Positions 7,150 to 14,319 are shown, counted from the first letter of the stretch. The stretch: 15,661 nt of DNA from Candidatus Sigynarchaeota archaeon (GCA_030587505.1 JAUQYY010000093.1:1-15661), one strand, 5' to 3'. Notes: generated from the sequence alone by a model not told the origin. Translations and numbers: made by a program.

Positions 7150-8412
7150 TCAATTTCCGGTTTCTCGGAGATAATCGTTCATGGTTTTTTGGATGGTGAA
7201 GAATTTTAAAATCTGGCTCTTCCTCTCCCATTTTTTCCATGGGATTTTTAGACTGTTTCTAATGTGTTGAATTGCCTCCTCCAGGCTATTGAATGTTAGG
7301 GGAGCTTTCCTAAGGGCGCTCCTCACCGTTTCTCTTATAACCCAGACCCCTAAAGGTAGAACGTATCCGGGGCGAACCTCCCTGAAAACTATCACTGAAG
7401 CTTGCCTTCTAATCTTCGAGAGGTACTCCGCCACGGCGAGGCGAGAGGCATAGTACGCCCCCGCAACCCTAGCAGCGTAACTCCTTCTGCCTCCGTGAAA
7501 CTCGTAATCGTGTACAATAACGGGTTCGTAACCCTTAGCAAGCCATGCGCTCCCGGGATACCACGCTTCAAGCTGCTCAAAACTCCACACTCGGGGTATC
7601 ATAAGTATCAGGAAGTGGTTATCCAAGTAGCTTTCACTGAAAAGAAGGAATTCTCCCAACTCGGGGAAGTCTCTTATCTCCTTGATGAGCACTCTGCTGG
7701 CTATGTCGTCTGTGGCTGTTATCGACCATCTTGTGGGAACAAGCTTTCTACTCTTCGAGGTTCCCAGCAAACCTGATGACAGAAGTCGATAAATGTAGTG
7801 AACCGAAAAACCATCTGAATAAAGCTCGGCAACCGCATCTCCAGCCTTTAGATCCGTATCTGACACTACGGAATCAACTCTCCGGGGGACAACCGGTTCA
7901 CTCGCCAAAGATATGCTCTTCACAGTCGCCGATGGTCCCATCGGTTGAGAGTGACTATCAAACTCTATCCTTATTTTGGGTTCCTTTTCCAAAACCGCCT
8001 CCGCGTCTACAGGCTTAGCAGCCATGGCGATCTCCTGACCCGTCGCAAGAAGCCGATCCTCATAAAACCGTTTCACATTCACCCTCAAGGAGGCCCTAAC
8101 CAGCATCATCCTGTAGTTAACAATCTCGTCTATAGTTTTCCCGAACCATCCCCGATCAGAGTCATCCAAAATTGCACTACTCTCACCGGTAATCGGAGGA
8201 ATCATTGGCCCTGCCAATACATTCGGATACCCACGGTAACCAACAAAGAAGGAGGGAGGAGACGAACCCGATATCTCCTTTGAAAAGGTAAGGCGTTTAA
8301 CGGGAATTGCCGCAAACCATTTTAACATAATCGGACATCTAGGCTTGCCACACAATAGTCTCGAACCCTTACAGACCACGCACAGCTCTTTAGAAAATTT
8401 AGGCCTCACCAT
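7150..8412 (-). CDS. nreA: NreA-like DNA repair protein with PCNA-interacting tail
   Basis: 420 residues. The N-terminus has CVVCKGSRLLCGKPRC (Cys11, 14, 21, 26), the zinc motif that defines the archaeal Nre family (COG1602). The extreme C-terminus carries QKTMNDYL (408-415), a PIP-box-like peptide with Gln, Met and Tyr-Leu at the required positions, as in NreA proteins that bind the sliding clamp PCNA. In haloarchaea NreA helps repair mitomycin-C damage together with PCNA; the role here is inferred from the family. The ATG at 8412 follows GGGAG 4 bases upstream. The gene stands alone with its own leader. Confidence 0.92.
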   Translation of the reverse strand: MVRPKFSKELCVVCKGSRLLCGKPRCPIMLKWFAAIPVKRLTFSKEISGSSPPSFFVGYRGYPNVLAGPMIPPITGESSAILDDSDRGWFGKTIDEIVNYRMMLVRASLRVNVKRFYEDRLLATGQEIAMAAKPVDAEAVLEKEPKIRIEFDSHSQPMGPSATVKSISLASEPVVPRRVDSVVSDTDLKAGDAVAELYSDGFSVHYIYRLLSSGLLGTSKSRKLVPTRWSITATDDIASRVLIKEIRDFPELGEFLLFSESYLDNHFLILMIPRVWSFEQLEAWYPGSAWLAKGYEPVIVHDYEFHGGRRSYAARVAGAYYASRLAVAEYLSKIRRQASVIVFREVRPGYVLPLGVWVIRETVRSALRKAPLTFNSLEEAIQHIRNSLKIPWKKWERKSQILKFFTIQKTMNDYLRETGN

Positions 8413-8846
8413 ACGTCTCCCTTGCCCTCAAAAGAACCATTGTTAAAACTCGTCCAAACAGCTATCACCAAACCAAGACGCGCCCCAACCGTACTTATAG
8501 TTGATTTAGATAGAGTCTTGAAACTAATTAAGATTTTTCAAAACATTCCGAGTAGGAAGCCCCAAGGTTACAAGGGTTTCATTTGAATCTGGGTACATTA
8601 ACGGTAAGAGCCAAAAGAAGGTATCCCCGCAACTGGGAACACTTAAAGGTTGTTTGTTAGAACTCGAGAAATTGTCACTTAATGGAAACTGAAGTGTGGT
8701 GAGATGCCTAATGGTTTGTAGGTTTGGGACGGGTGTTTGAACTGTTTTCCTCGAGTGTGAATCAAAAATTAGTGGAACGGTTGCCTGAACCCTCATAGGT
8801 TGATAGTTTGCTTTGTGATTGTTGTTTTGGAAAAAGAGTGAGAAGA
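8413..8846. other. 434-base intergenic region without a supported gene
   Basis: The part near nreA holds a possible minus-strand promoter: ACTATAAGTAC at 8491-8501 would start transcription near 8470 with a leader of about 58 bases. The rest (8520-8846) has only a 90-codon minus-strand frame whose product is rich in Ser, Thr, Pro and Asn, has no motif and no ribosome site, and looks non-coding. Small inverted pairs occur (CACTT/AAGTG and CCTA/TAGG near 8680-8730). I cannot assign an RNA family. Confidence 0.4.
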
Positions 8847-9170
8847 TTAGAGTTCGGAGATAACGCCACCTAGAGCGAAGATTCTCTGTTTCTTGCTTGT
8901 TATTTCGCGGTTTAGTTTCATTGCTCTGACCATTAGTTTCACATACCTTTTGTCTCTGTCTTCTGGGGTGATTTTTCCTGCTACGAAATCTAGGTCTATT
9001 TGCTGGAGCTCTTCCTGAATTTTATTTTTCTCGTCTTTTAGCTTGTTGATTTCTGATTTGAGCATGTCTATCTCTTGTGCCTCTTTGGATGTGACTTTGA
9101 CTGGTTCGATGCTTGGTGCGCCGCCTAGTAGGGTTCTGAAGAAGGATTTCACCTTTTCTAATATTCCCAT
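8847..9170 (-). CDS. small coiled-coil protein with Arf-like N-terminal amphipathic helix (third gene of the GTPase operon)
   Basis: 107 residues, not recognised as a named family. MGILEKVKSFFRTLLGG at the N-terminus forms an amphipathic helix: I3, L4, V7, F10, F11, L14 and L15 on one face, and E5, K6, K8 and R12 on the other, with Gly at position 2. This resembles the membrane-binding start of eukaryotic Arf proteins. A Pro/Val linker follows, then a long charged coiled coil (about 28-62), a GKITPEDRDKRY turn (65-76) and a second helix (77-98). It lies 21 bases after the GTPase stop, with a strong GGAGGT site 8 bases before the ATG. I infer that it works with the GTPase, perhaps as a membrane-anchored partner or effector. 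The function is unproven. Confidence 0.8.
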   Translation of the reverse strand: MGILEKVKSFFRTLLGGAPSIEPVKVTSKEAQEIDMLKSEINKLKDEKNKIQEELQQIDLDFVAGKITPEDRDKRYVKLMVRAMKLNREITSKKQRIFALGGVISEL

Positions 9171-9191
9171 CTGATTTTACCTCCAATTCTT

Positions 9192-10043
9192 TTACATACC
9201 CATAACATATTTTCTAATTAATTCGTAAAGTTTCATACGATTCATGGGATCAATCGCTACGAAACCATGGGTTTCGATTTCTAGAATTTCAGCCACCTTT
9301 TCAGGGGGTAAAGCATTAGGTAGGTCCTGCTTGTTGGCAAGGCTGAAAATGTTAGCCTCCGGCTCGACCTCGTTAATCAGGCGGACGAAGTACCGAGACT
9401 TGACCACGTTCTCGAGGGTTGAGTCTGTGACTATTATGATTAGGGAAGCGTCCCGGATGAACTTGTCCCACGTTAACTCGAACCGTTCCTGTCCCGCTAG
9501 GTCCCAACATATGAGTGACGTGTTTCCTATTTTTGCTCCTTTGACGCCCTTTATTCCAACGCCGATGGTGGGGATGTGTTCCTTAGGGAGCTCCTCTTCT
9601 CTTAGAAGCTTCAAAATGGTGGTTTTCCCTACTCCACTGTAGCCTATCAGTGCGATCTTTAGGTAGGTTAGGGTTATCTCGTCAGCAATTGGTTCAAATT
9701 TTTCAAATGTTGTGAGAGTTTCACCGTCCCATTCGGTTAGTTCGCTTTGGAACGTTTTTAGGAAACTGTTTTTGAGAGACTGAAGTTTCTCTTTCATTTC
9801 CGGGATCGCGTCACGCTTGTCCGCTTCTAGAGTGAAAACTATTCCGTCCGAGTTGGAGTAGTAGAGTCTCGTTTTTTTCAGATTCATGAACTCTATGCTT
9901 CCGTTTAACCCGAGTTTTGGCACTAGTATGGCCAGCGATTTGATGAACTCTCTGAAGACCTCATCTTCAACGTTGGTTTGTCCGTATCTTTTGTGGAAGA
10001 TTGTTTTTCCGTCGAAGTTTAATATGGACACTTCTCTAATCAT
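9192..10043 (-). CDS. longin-like domain fused to Arf/Rab-like small GTPase
   Basis: 283 residues. Residues 1-100 start MIREVSILNFDGKTIFHKRY and show alternating strands and helices like a longin/roadblock domain (fold inferred). Residues 127-283 are a complete small GTPase: GYSGVGKTT (134-142, P-loop), Thr159 in IPTIG (switch I), WDLAGQERF (180-188, switch II with Gln185), and NKQDLPNA (237-244). WDLAGQERF is Rab/Ras-like, whereas NKQDLPNA is the Arf-type G4 signature. It has no C-terminal prenylation Cys and no N-terminal glycine helix, so it cannot attach to membranes by the usual routes. It is the middle gene of a tight operon, 12 bases after the winged-helix protein, with AGGAG just before its ATG. 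A role in membrane or polarity control, or in signalling to the winged-helix partner, is inference. Confidence 0.9.
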   Translation of the reverse strand: MIREVSILNFDGKTIFHKRYGQTNVEDEVFREFIKSLAILVPKLGLNGSIEFMNLKKTRLYYSNSDGIVFTLEADKRDAIPEMKEKLQSLKNSFLKTFQSELTEWDGETLTTFEKFEPIADEITLTYLKIALIGYSGVGKTTILKLLREEELPKEHIPTIGVGIKGVKGAKIGNTSLICWDLAGQERFELTWDKFIRDASLIIIVTDSTLENVVKSRYFVRLINEVEPEANIFSLANKQDLPNALPPEKVAEILEIETHGFVAIDPMNRMKLYELIRKYVMGM

Positions 10044-10055
10044 TTCTCCTATCCT

Positions 10056-11132
10056 CTACATGGGGTAACTGTCTCTAAGCGCTTTTAGGTGCCATAACAA
10101 CATTCTGGGAGGCTTGATTTGATCATTATACTGTTGTCCTATCTGCTCTACGAGGTATTCGGGGAAGAACGTCATTATCTTGATGTCTGTTTTCAGTGCA
10201 ACATGTGTTTTCCTGTCTATTTTGAGTTCCATGATGAATCCTGCCTTACTGAAGACACGCAGGATGCTGTCCACAACGGACTTCTTTTTGTTGAGCAGTT
10301 TGTGAATCTCACCCTTTGGAAGAATGTTTTCCCGCAGCGCCACTAGAACGTCATAAGCGTCTGGATCCGAGAGTATCTTGGTTATCGTTTCTGTATCTTC
10401 GGGTGTTATAACGTAGTCTCTGAAGAAGTTTTTAACCTCGTCCAGATAGTCCGAAGCCACTTCAGGGCTCAGTTCTCCGGATTTGGCTCTCTTAACAATC
10501 ATTCTTGCGGGAACACGTGCTATAAAGACATCTCTTATTAGAAAGACACATTGGCTGGGAAGCCCCTCAACCCACTGTGTGGTGACGAGACCGTTTTTGA
10601 TAAGAGGTGCAAGGAACGAGTAGAGTTCCACAGATTTTAACTCCAACTTGTGCTTTAACCAAACCTCCAGATCCGAGATGGTGGTGCTTCCCTCCTCAAT
10701 CAACCGCTCGATGATACTTAGCCTGATGGGATCTGACAGAATTACACCCATTTTCTGCTCTTCGCTCAGTGTTGGGAACCTGGTGAGCTTATTGTACAAG
10801 TCCTCGAGTTCCGCCTTATACTCCTCGTTCTCTAACTTAGAGAATATGCTAGCAGCAACCTCAGCTAATCCATCCTCATAATCGTCGGCATTCTCCTCCA
10901 GAGTGAGAAGAAGCGCGACGTAATAATTCAGGTCCCAGCCACCGTAATACGAAGCGACGTTGAGGTTTCCAAGTCTCATTGACATAAATCCAGCCGCAGC
11001 TTCACCCATGGCGTGAGCAGTGTAGATTTTCATTATCTGGTCTTCTGTGGTTCTTATGTCCTCAGGATACTTTGCTTCCAAAACTGCTCCGAGACGATTG
11101 TCCCACCTTACGACAATGATTCCAAAAGGCAT
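10056..11132 (-). CDS. longin/roadblock-like plus double winged-helix protein (first gene of the GTPase operon)
   Basis: About 358 residues, no named family recognised. Residues below are numbered from the upstream ATG at 11141. Residues 4-100 (FGIIVVRWDNRLGAVLEAKY, then helix, strand and helix) resemble the longin/roadblock fold. Two winged-helix segments follow: 131-190 (LSDPIRLSIIERLIEE...SDLEVWL) and 252-322 (LSDPDAYDVLVALREN...GEIHKLLNKKK). The ATG at 11132 is preferred because GAAGGG sits 9 bases before it, whereas it directly abuts the ATG at 11141. The stop is 12 bases before the GTPase start. Longin/roadblock proteins often act as GTPase regulators or platforms; with winged helices this one could be a GTPase-coupled transcription factor or an assembly scaffold. 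Both are inference. Confidence 0.85.
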   Translation of the reverse strand: MPFGIIVVRWDNRLGAVLEAKYPEDIRTTEDQIMKIYTAHAMGEAAAGFMSMRLGNLNVASYYGGWDLNYYVALLLTLEENADDYEDGLAEVAASIFSKLENEEYKAELEDLYNKLTRFPTLSEEQKMGVILSDPIRLSIIERLIEEGSTTISDLEVWLKHKLELKSVELYSFLAPLIKNGLVTTQWVEGLPSQCVFLIRDVFIARVPARMIVKRAKSGELSPEVASDYLDEVKNFFRDYVITPEDTETITKILSDPDAYDVLVALRENILPKGEIHKLLNKKKSVVDSILRVFSKAGFIMELKIDRKTHVALKTDIKIMTFFPEYLVEQIGQQYNDQIKPPRMLLWHLKALRDSYPM

Positions 11133-11182
11133 AGTTAACATCCCTTCAGAAGTTTTTTACGTTAAGAATATTATGATTATTT

Positions 11183-11196
11183 TCTTATATATTAAC
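11183..11196 (-). promoter_or_regulatory. TATA box of the longin-GTPase operon
   Basis: Minus-strand GTTAATATATAAGA is a strong TATA element that predicts a transcript start near 11162, about 30 bases before the preferred ATG. Confidence 0.55.
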
Positions 11197-11203
11197 GTTC
11201 CAA

Positions 11204-11217
11204 TACCGTTTTCGGTA
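11204..11217. promoter_or_regulatory. TACCG-N4-CGGTA inverted repeat upstream of the operon TATA box
   Basis: TACCG (11204-11208) and CGGTA (11213-11217) are a perfect inverted repeat with four T between, 8 bases upstream of the TATA element in the direction of transcription. The position fits a BRE-proximal operator or activator site. No regulator is known. Confidence 0.3.
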
Positions 11218-11355
11218 CGGTGTTTCTGCATAAGTGGTTTTTCGTTTGTGTGATCAGCTTTCCCGGAGACTCGGAATTTAGACTCTTGTCTAATATTCTT
11301 AGTGGCGCTGAGATATAAGAATTTTTTCATGGTTTTACCAACACAGTAAAGGGGA

Positions 11356-11450
11356 TTCATTCACTAATTCTGACGGAGAAAGTCGCCCAGATTCAGCCCC
11401 ATTCGAGTTTGAATTCAAAGTACTTAATAGTACTTACCTTCATTCACTAA
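11356..11450. repeat. direct repeat pair and palindrome between pyrE and the GTPase operon
   Basis: TTCATTCACTAA occurs at 11356-11367 and again at 11439-11450. Between them is AAGTACT-TAAT-AGTACTT (11418-11435), a perfect 7-base inverted repeat. The rest of 11142-11502 holds the operon promoter and no gene I can defend. The AT-rich stretch at 11448-11458 (TTTTTAG on the minus strand) could end pyrE transcription. Confidence 0.4.
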
Positions 11451-11502
11451 AAATATTATTTTAGAAGTTTTTCGCTATCACGAGTAGCATTGATACGGAG
11501 AG

Positions 11503-12135
11503 TTATGAGTTCCTTTCCTTCTGGATATATTTTTTAGCCAAGCGATACTCTGATTCGGTTATGTAACCTAAATTCCAAAACGTTTCCAGAAGTTGGCTAA
11601 TCGAAATAATGGTGTGCAGTACGATTCCTTCTCTCTCCAAATTCTCTCTGCCACCCTGTTCCCTATCTAGCAATGCAACCGCGTGTTTTACTATCCCCCT
11701 ACTCTCCATGATGGCCCTAGCAGCGTTAATCAGACTTTTTCCGGAGGTAACCAAATCGTCAACGAGAACCACATTATCGTTAGGATTTAACACACCCTCA
11801 ATCATACGAGCTTTCCCATGAGCCTTGGGTTCCTTTCTCACGTACATCAAAGGCAAGCGGAGTTTATGACTCACAAGCGTGGCTATCGGAAGCCCCGAAG
11901 TAGGCACCCCCGCGATTTTATCCACCTCAGAAATCTCTTCGCTGATTATCTTGGCATAGATTTCACAGAGCTTGTCGAAGATGTCAGGATACGATATAAA
12001 AAGCCGCATATCGATGTAGAAGGGGGATTTCTTACCCGAAGTCAGTGTGAATTCGCCGAATTTCAGAGCGTCTGCCTGTTTGATAAACTCACAAGCGATT
12101 TTTGCATACTCCCGCTTCTGCTTTTCCCAAGACAA
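11503..12135 (-). CDS. pyrE: orotate phosphoribosyltransferase
   Basis: 210 residues. It joins orotate and PRPP to make OMP in pyrimidine synthesis. GEFTLTSGKKSPFYIDMR (27-44) is the orotate-site region, YVRKEPKAHGKARMIEG (98-114) the flexible catalytic loop with its lysines, and VVLVDDLVTSGKS (122-134) the PRPP-binding motif. Length and motif order are normal, with no PyrF fusion. The start is TTG at 12135, preceded by GGAG 9 bases upstream; an out-of-frame ATG at 12140 is not used. A TATA-like AATATTAAATAACT (12181-12194, minus) would start the transcript near 12160. It is divergent from signal peptidase. Confidence 0.95.
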   Translation of the reverse strand: MSWEKQKREYAKIACEFIKQADALKFGEFTLTSGKKSPFYIDMRLFISYPDIFDKLCEIYAKIISEEISEVDKIAGVPTSGLPIATLVSHKLRLPLMYVRKEPKAHGKARMIEGVLNPNDNVVLVDDLVTSGKSLINAARAIMESRGIVKHAVALLDREQGGRENLEREGIVLHTIISISQLLETFWNLGYITESEYRLAKKYIQKERNS

Positions 12136-12180
12136 ACCATTAAGCTCCGTATCATTTATAATTGAGAAAAAAGGAATAAG

Positions 12181-12194
12181 AGTTATTTAATATT
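12181..12194 (-). promoter_or_regulatory. TATA box of pyrE
   Basis: Minus-strand AATATTAAATAACT lies about 46-59 bases before the TTG start and predicts a leader of roughly 25 bases that includes the GGAG site. Confidence 0.45.
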
Positions 12195-12262
12195 TTTCTA
12201 AGCACGCCCTGGCCGCGGCTACCATAAAAATTTTCAGGCCATTCCCGCCACCCGAAACAGTG

Positions 12263-12273
12263 TATTAATATAC
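12263..12273 (+). promoter_or_regulatory. TATA box of the signal peptidase gene
   Basis: TATTAATATAC, with CCGAAACAG upstream as a possible BRE, predicts a transcript start near 12293, about 48 bases before the TTG. Confidence 0.45.
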
Positions 12274-12340
12274 AAAACTCAGATAAACAAACAGCTGAAA
12301 GAAATCTTAATCCGGATTCCCGAGACCTGGAGGCAGAGTC

Positions 12341-12898
12341 TTGACTAAAACAAACTGGAAGAGAGAAGCAATAGTAACAATAATCATAATTGCAATAATC
12401 GCAGGTGTTATATTGGGCGGGTTTCAACTACTAAGATTGTACCTCAACACAGATACACCGTTCAGGGTGATAAGCAACCAGCCTTCCAGTATGGAGCCAA
12501 CCATGTACTACGGAGATATCGGCGTAATCAAACACGTGCCCGGCTACGAGATTGGGGTTGGTGATGTCATCGTTTTCGACGCGAGCCACTGGTACTTTTA
12601 CGGTTATGCTATTCCACCAGCACCAGTGATGCACAGGGTGGTTGATGTAAAGTTTGAGAATGGCCACTTTTACTACAAAACATGGGGGGATAACCGTTTA
12701 ACCAATCCTACACCCGACCCCGGGTGGACGGCCGACTGGCAGGTTTACGGAAAGATGATATTCACAATCCCTCGAATAGGTGTTCTTGCAATCTGGTTTT
12801 TCCAAGGGGGTTACATTATAACGCTGGTTGTCCTCACGATTATCACCTTGGTTTACGTTGTGTGGGAGCTGCAAAAAGAAGGAATATTTGTGGAGTAG
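12341..12898 (+). CDS. signal peptidase I, archaeal Sec11-like
   Basis: 185 residues. It cleaves signal peptides from exported proteins at the outer face of the membrane. An N-terminal membrane helix (about 10-33) is followed by SSMEPT (catalytic Ser50), MHRVV (His98) and WGDN (Asp117). His in place of the bacterial catalytic Lys is the archaeal/eukaryotic ER type. A second hydrophobic helix lies near the C-terminus (about 155-175), as in other archaeal forms. The start is TTG at 12341 with GGAGG 8 bases upstream. It is monocistronic, divergent from pyrE. Confidence 0.92.
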   Translation: MTKTNWKREAIVTIIIIAIIAGVILGGFQLLRLYLNTDTPFRVISNQPSSMEPTMYYGDIGVIKHVPGYEIGVGDVIVFDASHWYFYGYAIPPAPVMHRVVDVKFENGHFYYKTWGDNRLTNPTPDPGWTADWQVYGKMIFTIPRIGVLAIWFFQGGYIITLVVLTIITLVYVVWELQKEGIFVE

Positions 12899-13204
12899 AG
12901 AACTCTCGGGGGGCTGTCTATACCCGTTTCTGTGCAGGATCCGAATAATTCAACATTTTTGGTTTCGTTATTTATTTGATTAATTTAAAGTTTTTTAACA
13001 TTTTTATGTGTTAGAAGCGGAAATTTACTTTTAAGAAACATTATATATATTAAAATTTTTGTTAATTATAATATTTTGAAATTATTATAAATCTTACTTT
13101 TCTGCACTTATAAATGGAATAAAAAGCTTTAAAAATGGCTATGGCAATATTTCCGATAGGTTAAAGAGGAAATCGAAGGTAGGAGAGTGAGGTGAACTCC
13201 TGAA
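12899..13204. other. AT-rich intergenic region with promoter and ribosome-site hairpin
   Basis: The stretch 12950-13100 is very AT-rich with runs of T and A. CTTATAAAT at 13107-13115 is a likely TATA box for the next gene, with a start near 13138. A 9-codon frame (13135-13164, MAMAIFPIG) begins at about that point and may be chance. The AT richness may only reflect the terminator of the signal peptidase gene plus the promoter; I see no clear origin-type repeats. Confidence 0.4.
13181..13200 (+). promoter_or_regulatory. Shine-Dalgarno site inside a hairpin
   Basis: GAGGTGA (13189-13195) is a full-length match to the archaeal anti-Shine-Dalgarno and lies 9 bases before the ATG at 13205. AGGAG (13181-13185) and CTCCT (13197-13201) flank it as a perfect 5-bp inverted repeat, so the ribosome site would sit in the loop. 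Confidence 0.35.
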
Positions 13205-13903
13205 ATGGCTGGGTTATCACCTCTAAAACAGATGTGGCTTTTCCTGATTGTAGGCTTGATCATTCAGTTCTTCGGAATATTCCTAGCTGGCGGAAACGCT
13301 TACGTGCCGGTTGTAGGGGCGGTCCTATCCATAATAGGTCTAAGCTACGCATTCAAGAAGGCGAGTTTCTACACATTCATTGATCTGCTTATCTATGGTC
13401 TCATCACACTTGCGGTGGCAATCGCCACAGCCATTAAGTGGTGGAACATAATTCTTGCAATACCAAGTTTCAGCACGGCGGCAATGGCGTGCTACATTTC
13501 CGTATCCTCAAAACTTGAGGGGAAACCCATAACAACCACGTTTAACCCCAAGGAGCAAATACTTTACCTGTTTACTAGGTTCCAATTATACAAGTTGGCA
13601 AAGCAGAACGATATTACCCCTGTTTCCATGAAGTGGAAAAAGGAAAAAATCGTGAAGACCCTTTCTAACAAATTGAACTTAAAGGATATCGAGCTCCAAG
13701 CCTTAACACTCAACATATCCGAAGAGGAAAGAAAAAAGATTAAAGGCGCCCAGATAACCCCCACACTTGGAGGAGCGCTGCTCACCCTCAGCGGGTACAT
13801 AACCCTTGTCACAATATATTCATTAATACCCATGGCGTTCCTCGGAGGAGCTATGCTTATCGAAGGATTAATGGCGCGAAAAGGGCTAATCCGATCTATC
13901 TAA
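13205..13903 (+). CDS. membrane protein with SAP/LEM-like helix-extension-helix segment
   Basis: 232 residues, no named family recognised. Hydrophobic helices lie at about 10-28, 32-49, 58-78 and 80-98. A charged soluble region (102-180) follows, then two more helices (about 186-206 and 208-224). Within the soluble region, residues 122-164 (LFTRFQLYKLAKQNDI...KKEKIVKTLSNKLNLKDIE) match the pattern of SAP/LEM/HeH domains, two short helices around an extended lysine-rich turn, that often bind DNA or RNA. This is a motif judgement only. If right, it would be a membrane-tethered nucleic-acid-binding protein. The following 2-helix protein may be co-transcribed. Confidence 0.8.
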   Translation: MAGLSPLKQMWLFLIVGLIIQFFGIFLAGGNAYVPVVGAVLSIIGLSYAFKKASFYTFIDLLIYGLITLAVAIATAIKWWNIILAIPSFSTAAMACYISVSSKLEGKPITTTFNPKEQILYLFTRFQLYKLAKQNDITPVSMKWKKEKIVKTLSNKLNLKDIELQALTLNISEEERKKIKGAQITPTLGGALLTLSGYITLVTIYSLIPMAFLGGAMLIEGLMARKGLIRSI

Positions 13904-13960
13904 TCTGAGAATCATGAACACGAGAAACGGGAATTACGAGTCAAGGGAAGAGTGAAGACA

Positions 13961-14161
13961 ATGTTTATTGAGCCATGGTATCTGCAACCCATTCTAGGAT
14001 ACGCGTTAATTCTCCTCGGAATCTTAGCTGTGATCTGGCTTGTTCTAACCGTGGAGTACACTCCAAGATACTCCAAAATTCAAATCGTAACCGCAATTAT
14101 TTTGTTGTCCTTCTTTTTTGGATTCGGAACACAGATCATACTCGCCTCACTCGGGTTCTGA
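13961..14161 (+). CDS. small protein with two membrane helices
   Basis: 66 residues from ATG at 13961; GTG at 13952 would add three. There are two hydrophobic segments, about 12-30 (QPILGYALILLGILAVIWLV) and 41-60 (IVTAIILLSFFFGFGTQIIL), joined by a short charged loop (EYTPRYSK). It has no recognised motif. GGGAAGAG lies a few bases upstream. It sits 57 bases after the SAP-like membrane protein on the same strand, so the two may act together. Confidence 0.65.
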   Translation: MFIEPWYLQPILGYALILLGILAVIWLVLTVEYTPRYSKIQIVTAIILLSFFFGFGTQIILASLGF

Positions 14162-14245
14162 CTCGACTCCTTCTCTTTACTATTAGTAAATTGTTAATCC
14201 CACACCCCAAGAAATAATATTCAAGAAGGTTTTAACACAAGCCTC

Positions 14246-14269
14246 GTGAGTGGATTTTTATCCATTCAC
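14246..14269. terminator. 10-bp hairpin between convergent genes
   Basis: GTGAGTGGAT (14246-14255), TTTT, ATCCATTCAC (14260-14269) forms a 10-bp stem with one G-T pair and a four-base loop. It lies in the 158-base gap between convergent genes, where a two-way terminator is expected, although no T-run follows directly. Confidence 0.4.
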
Positions 14270-14319
14270 AGCTGTTTCGGTGACTGAGAACTACACATTA
14301 AAGGAAGATCTCCGGGGAA

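Noticed and set aside
8524..8796. 90-codon minus-strand frame
   Set aside because: No ribosome site, non-protein-like composition (Ser/Thr/Pro/Asn-rich, low charge), no motif.
11157..11360. 67-codon minus-strand frame
   Set aside because: It overlaps the TATA box and leader of the GTPase operon and shows no domain; probably chance.
12212..12219. GCCGCGGC palindrome between pyrE and the signal peptidase gene
   Set aside because: Only 8 bases, not placed at either promoter core, and likely chance.
13135..13164. 9-codon frame at the predicted transcript start of the SAP-like membrane protein gene
   Set aside because: Could be a leaderless upstream ORF, but length and composition give no support beyond position.
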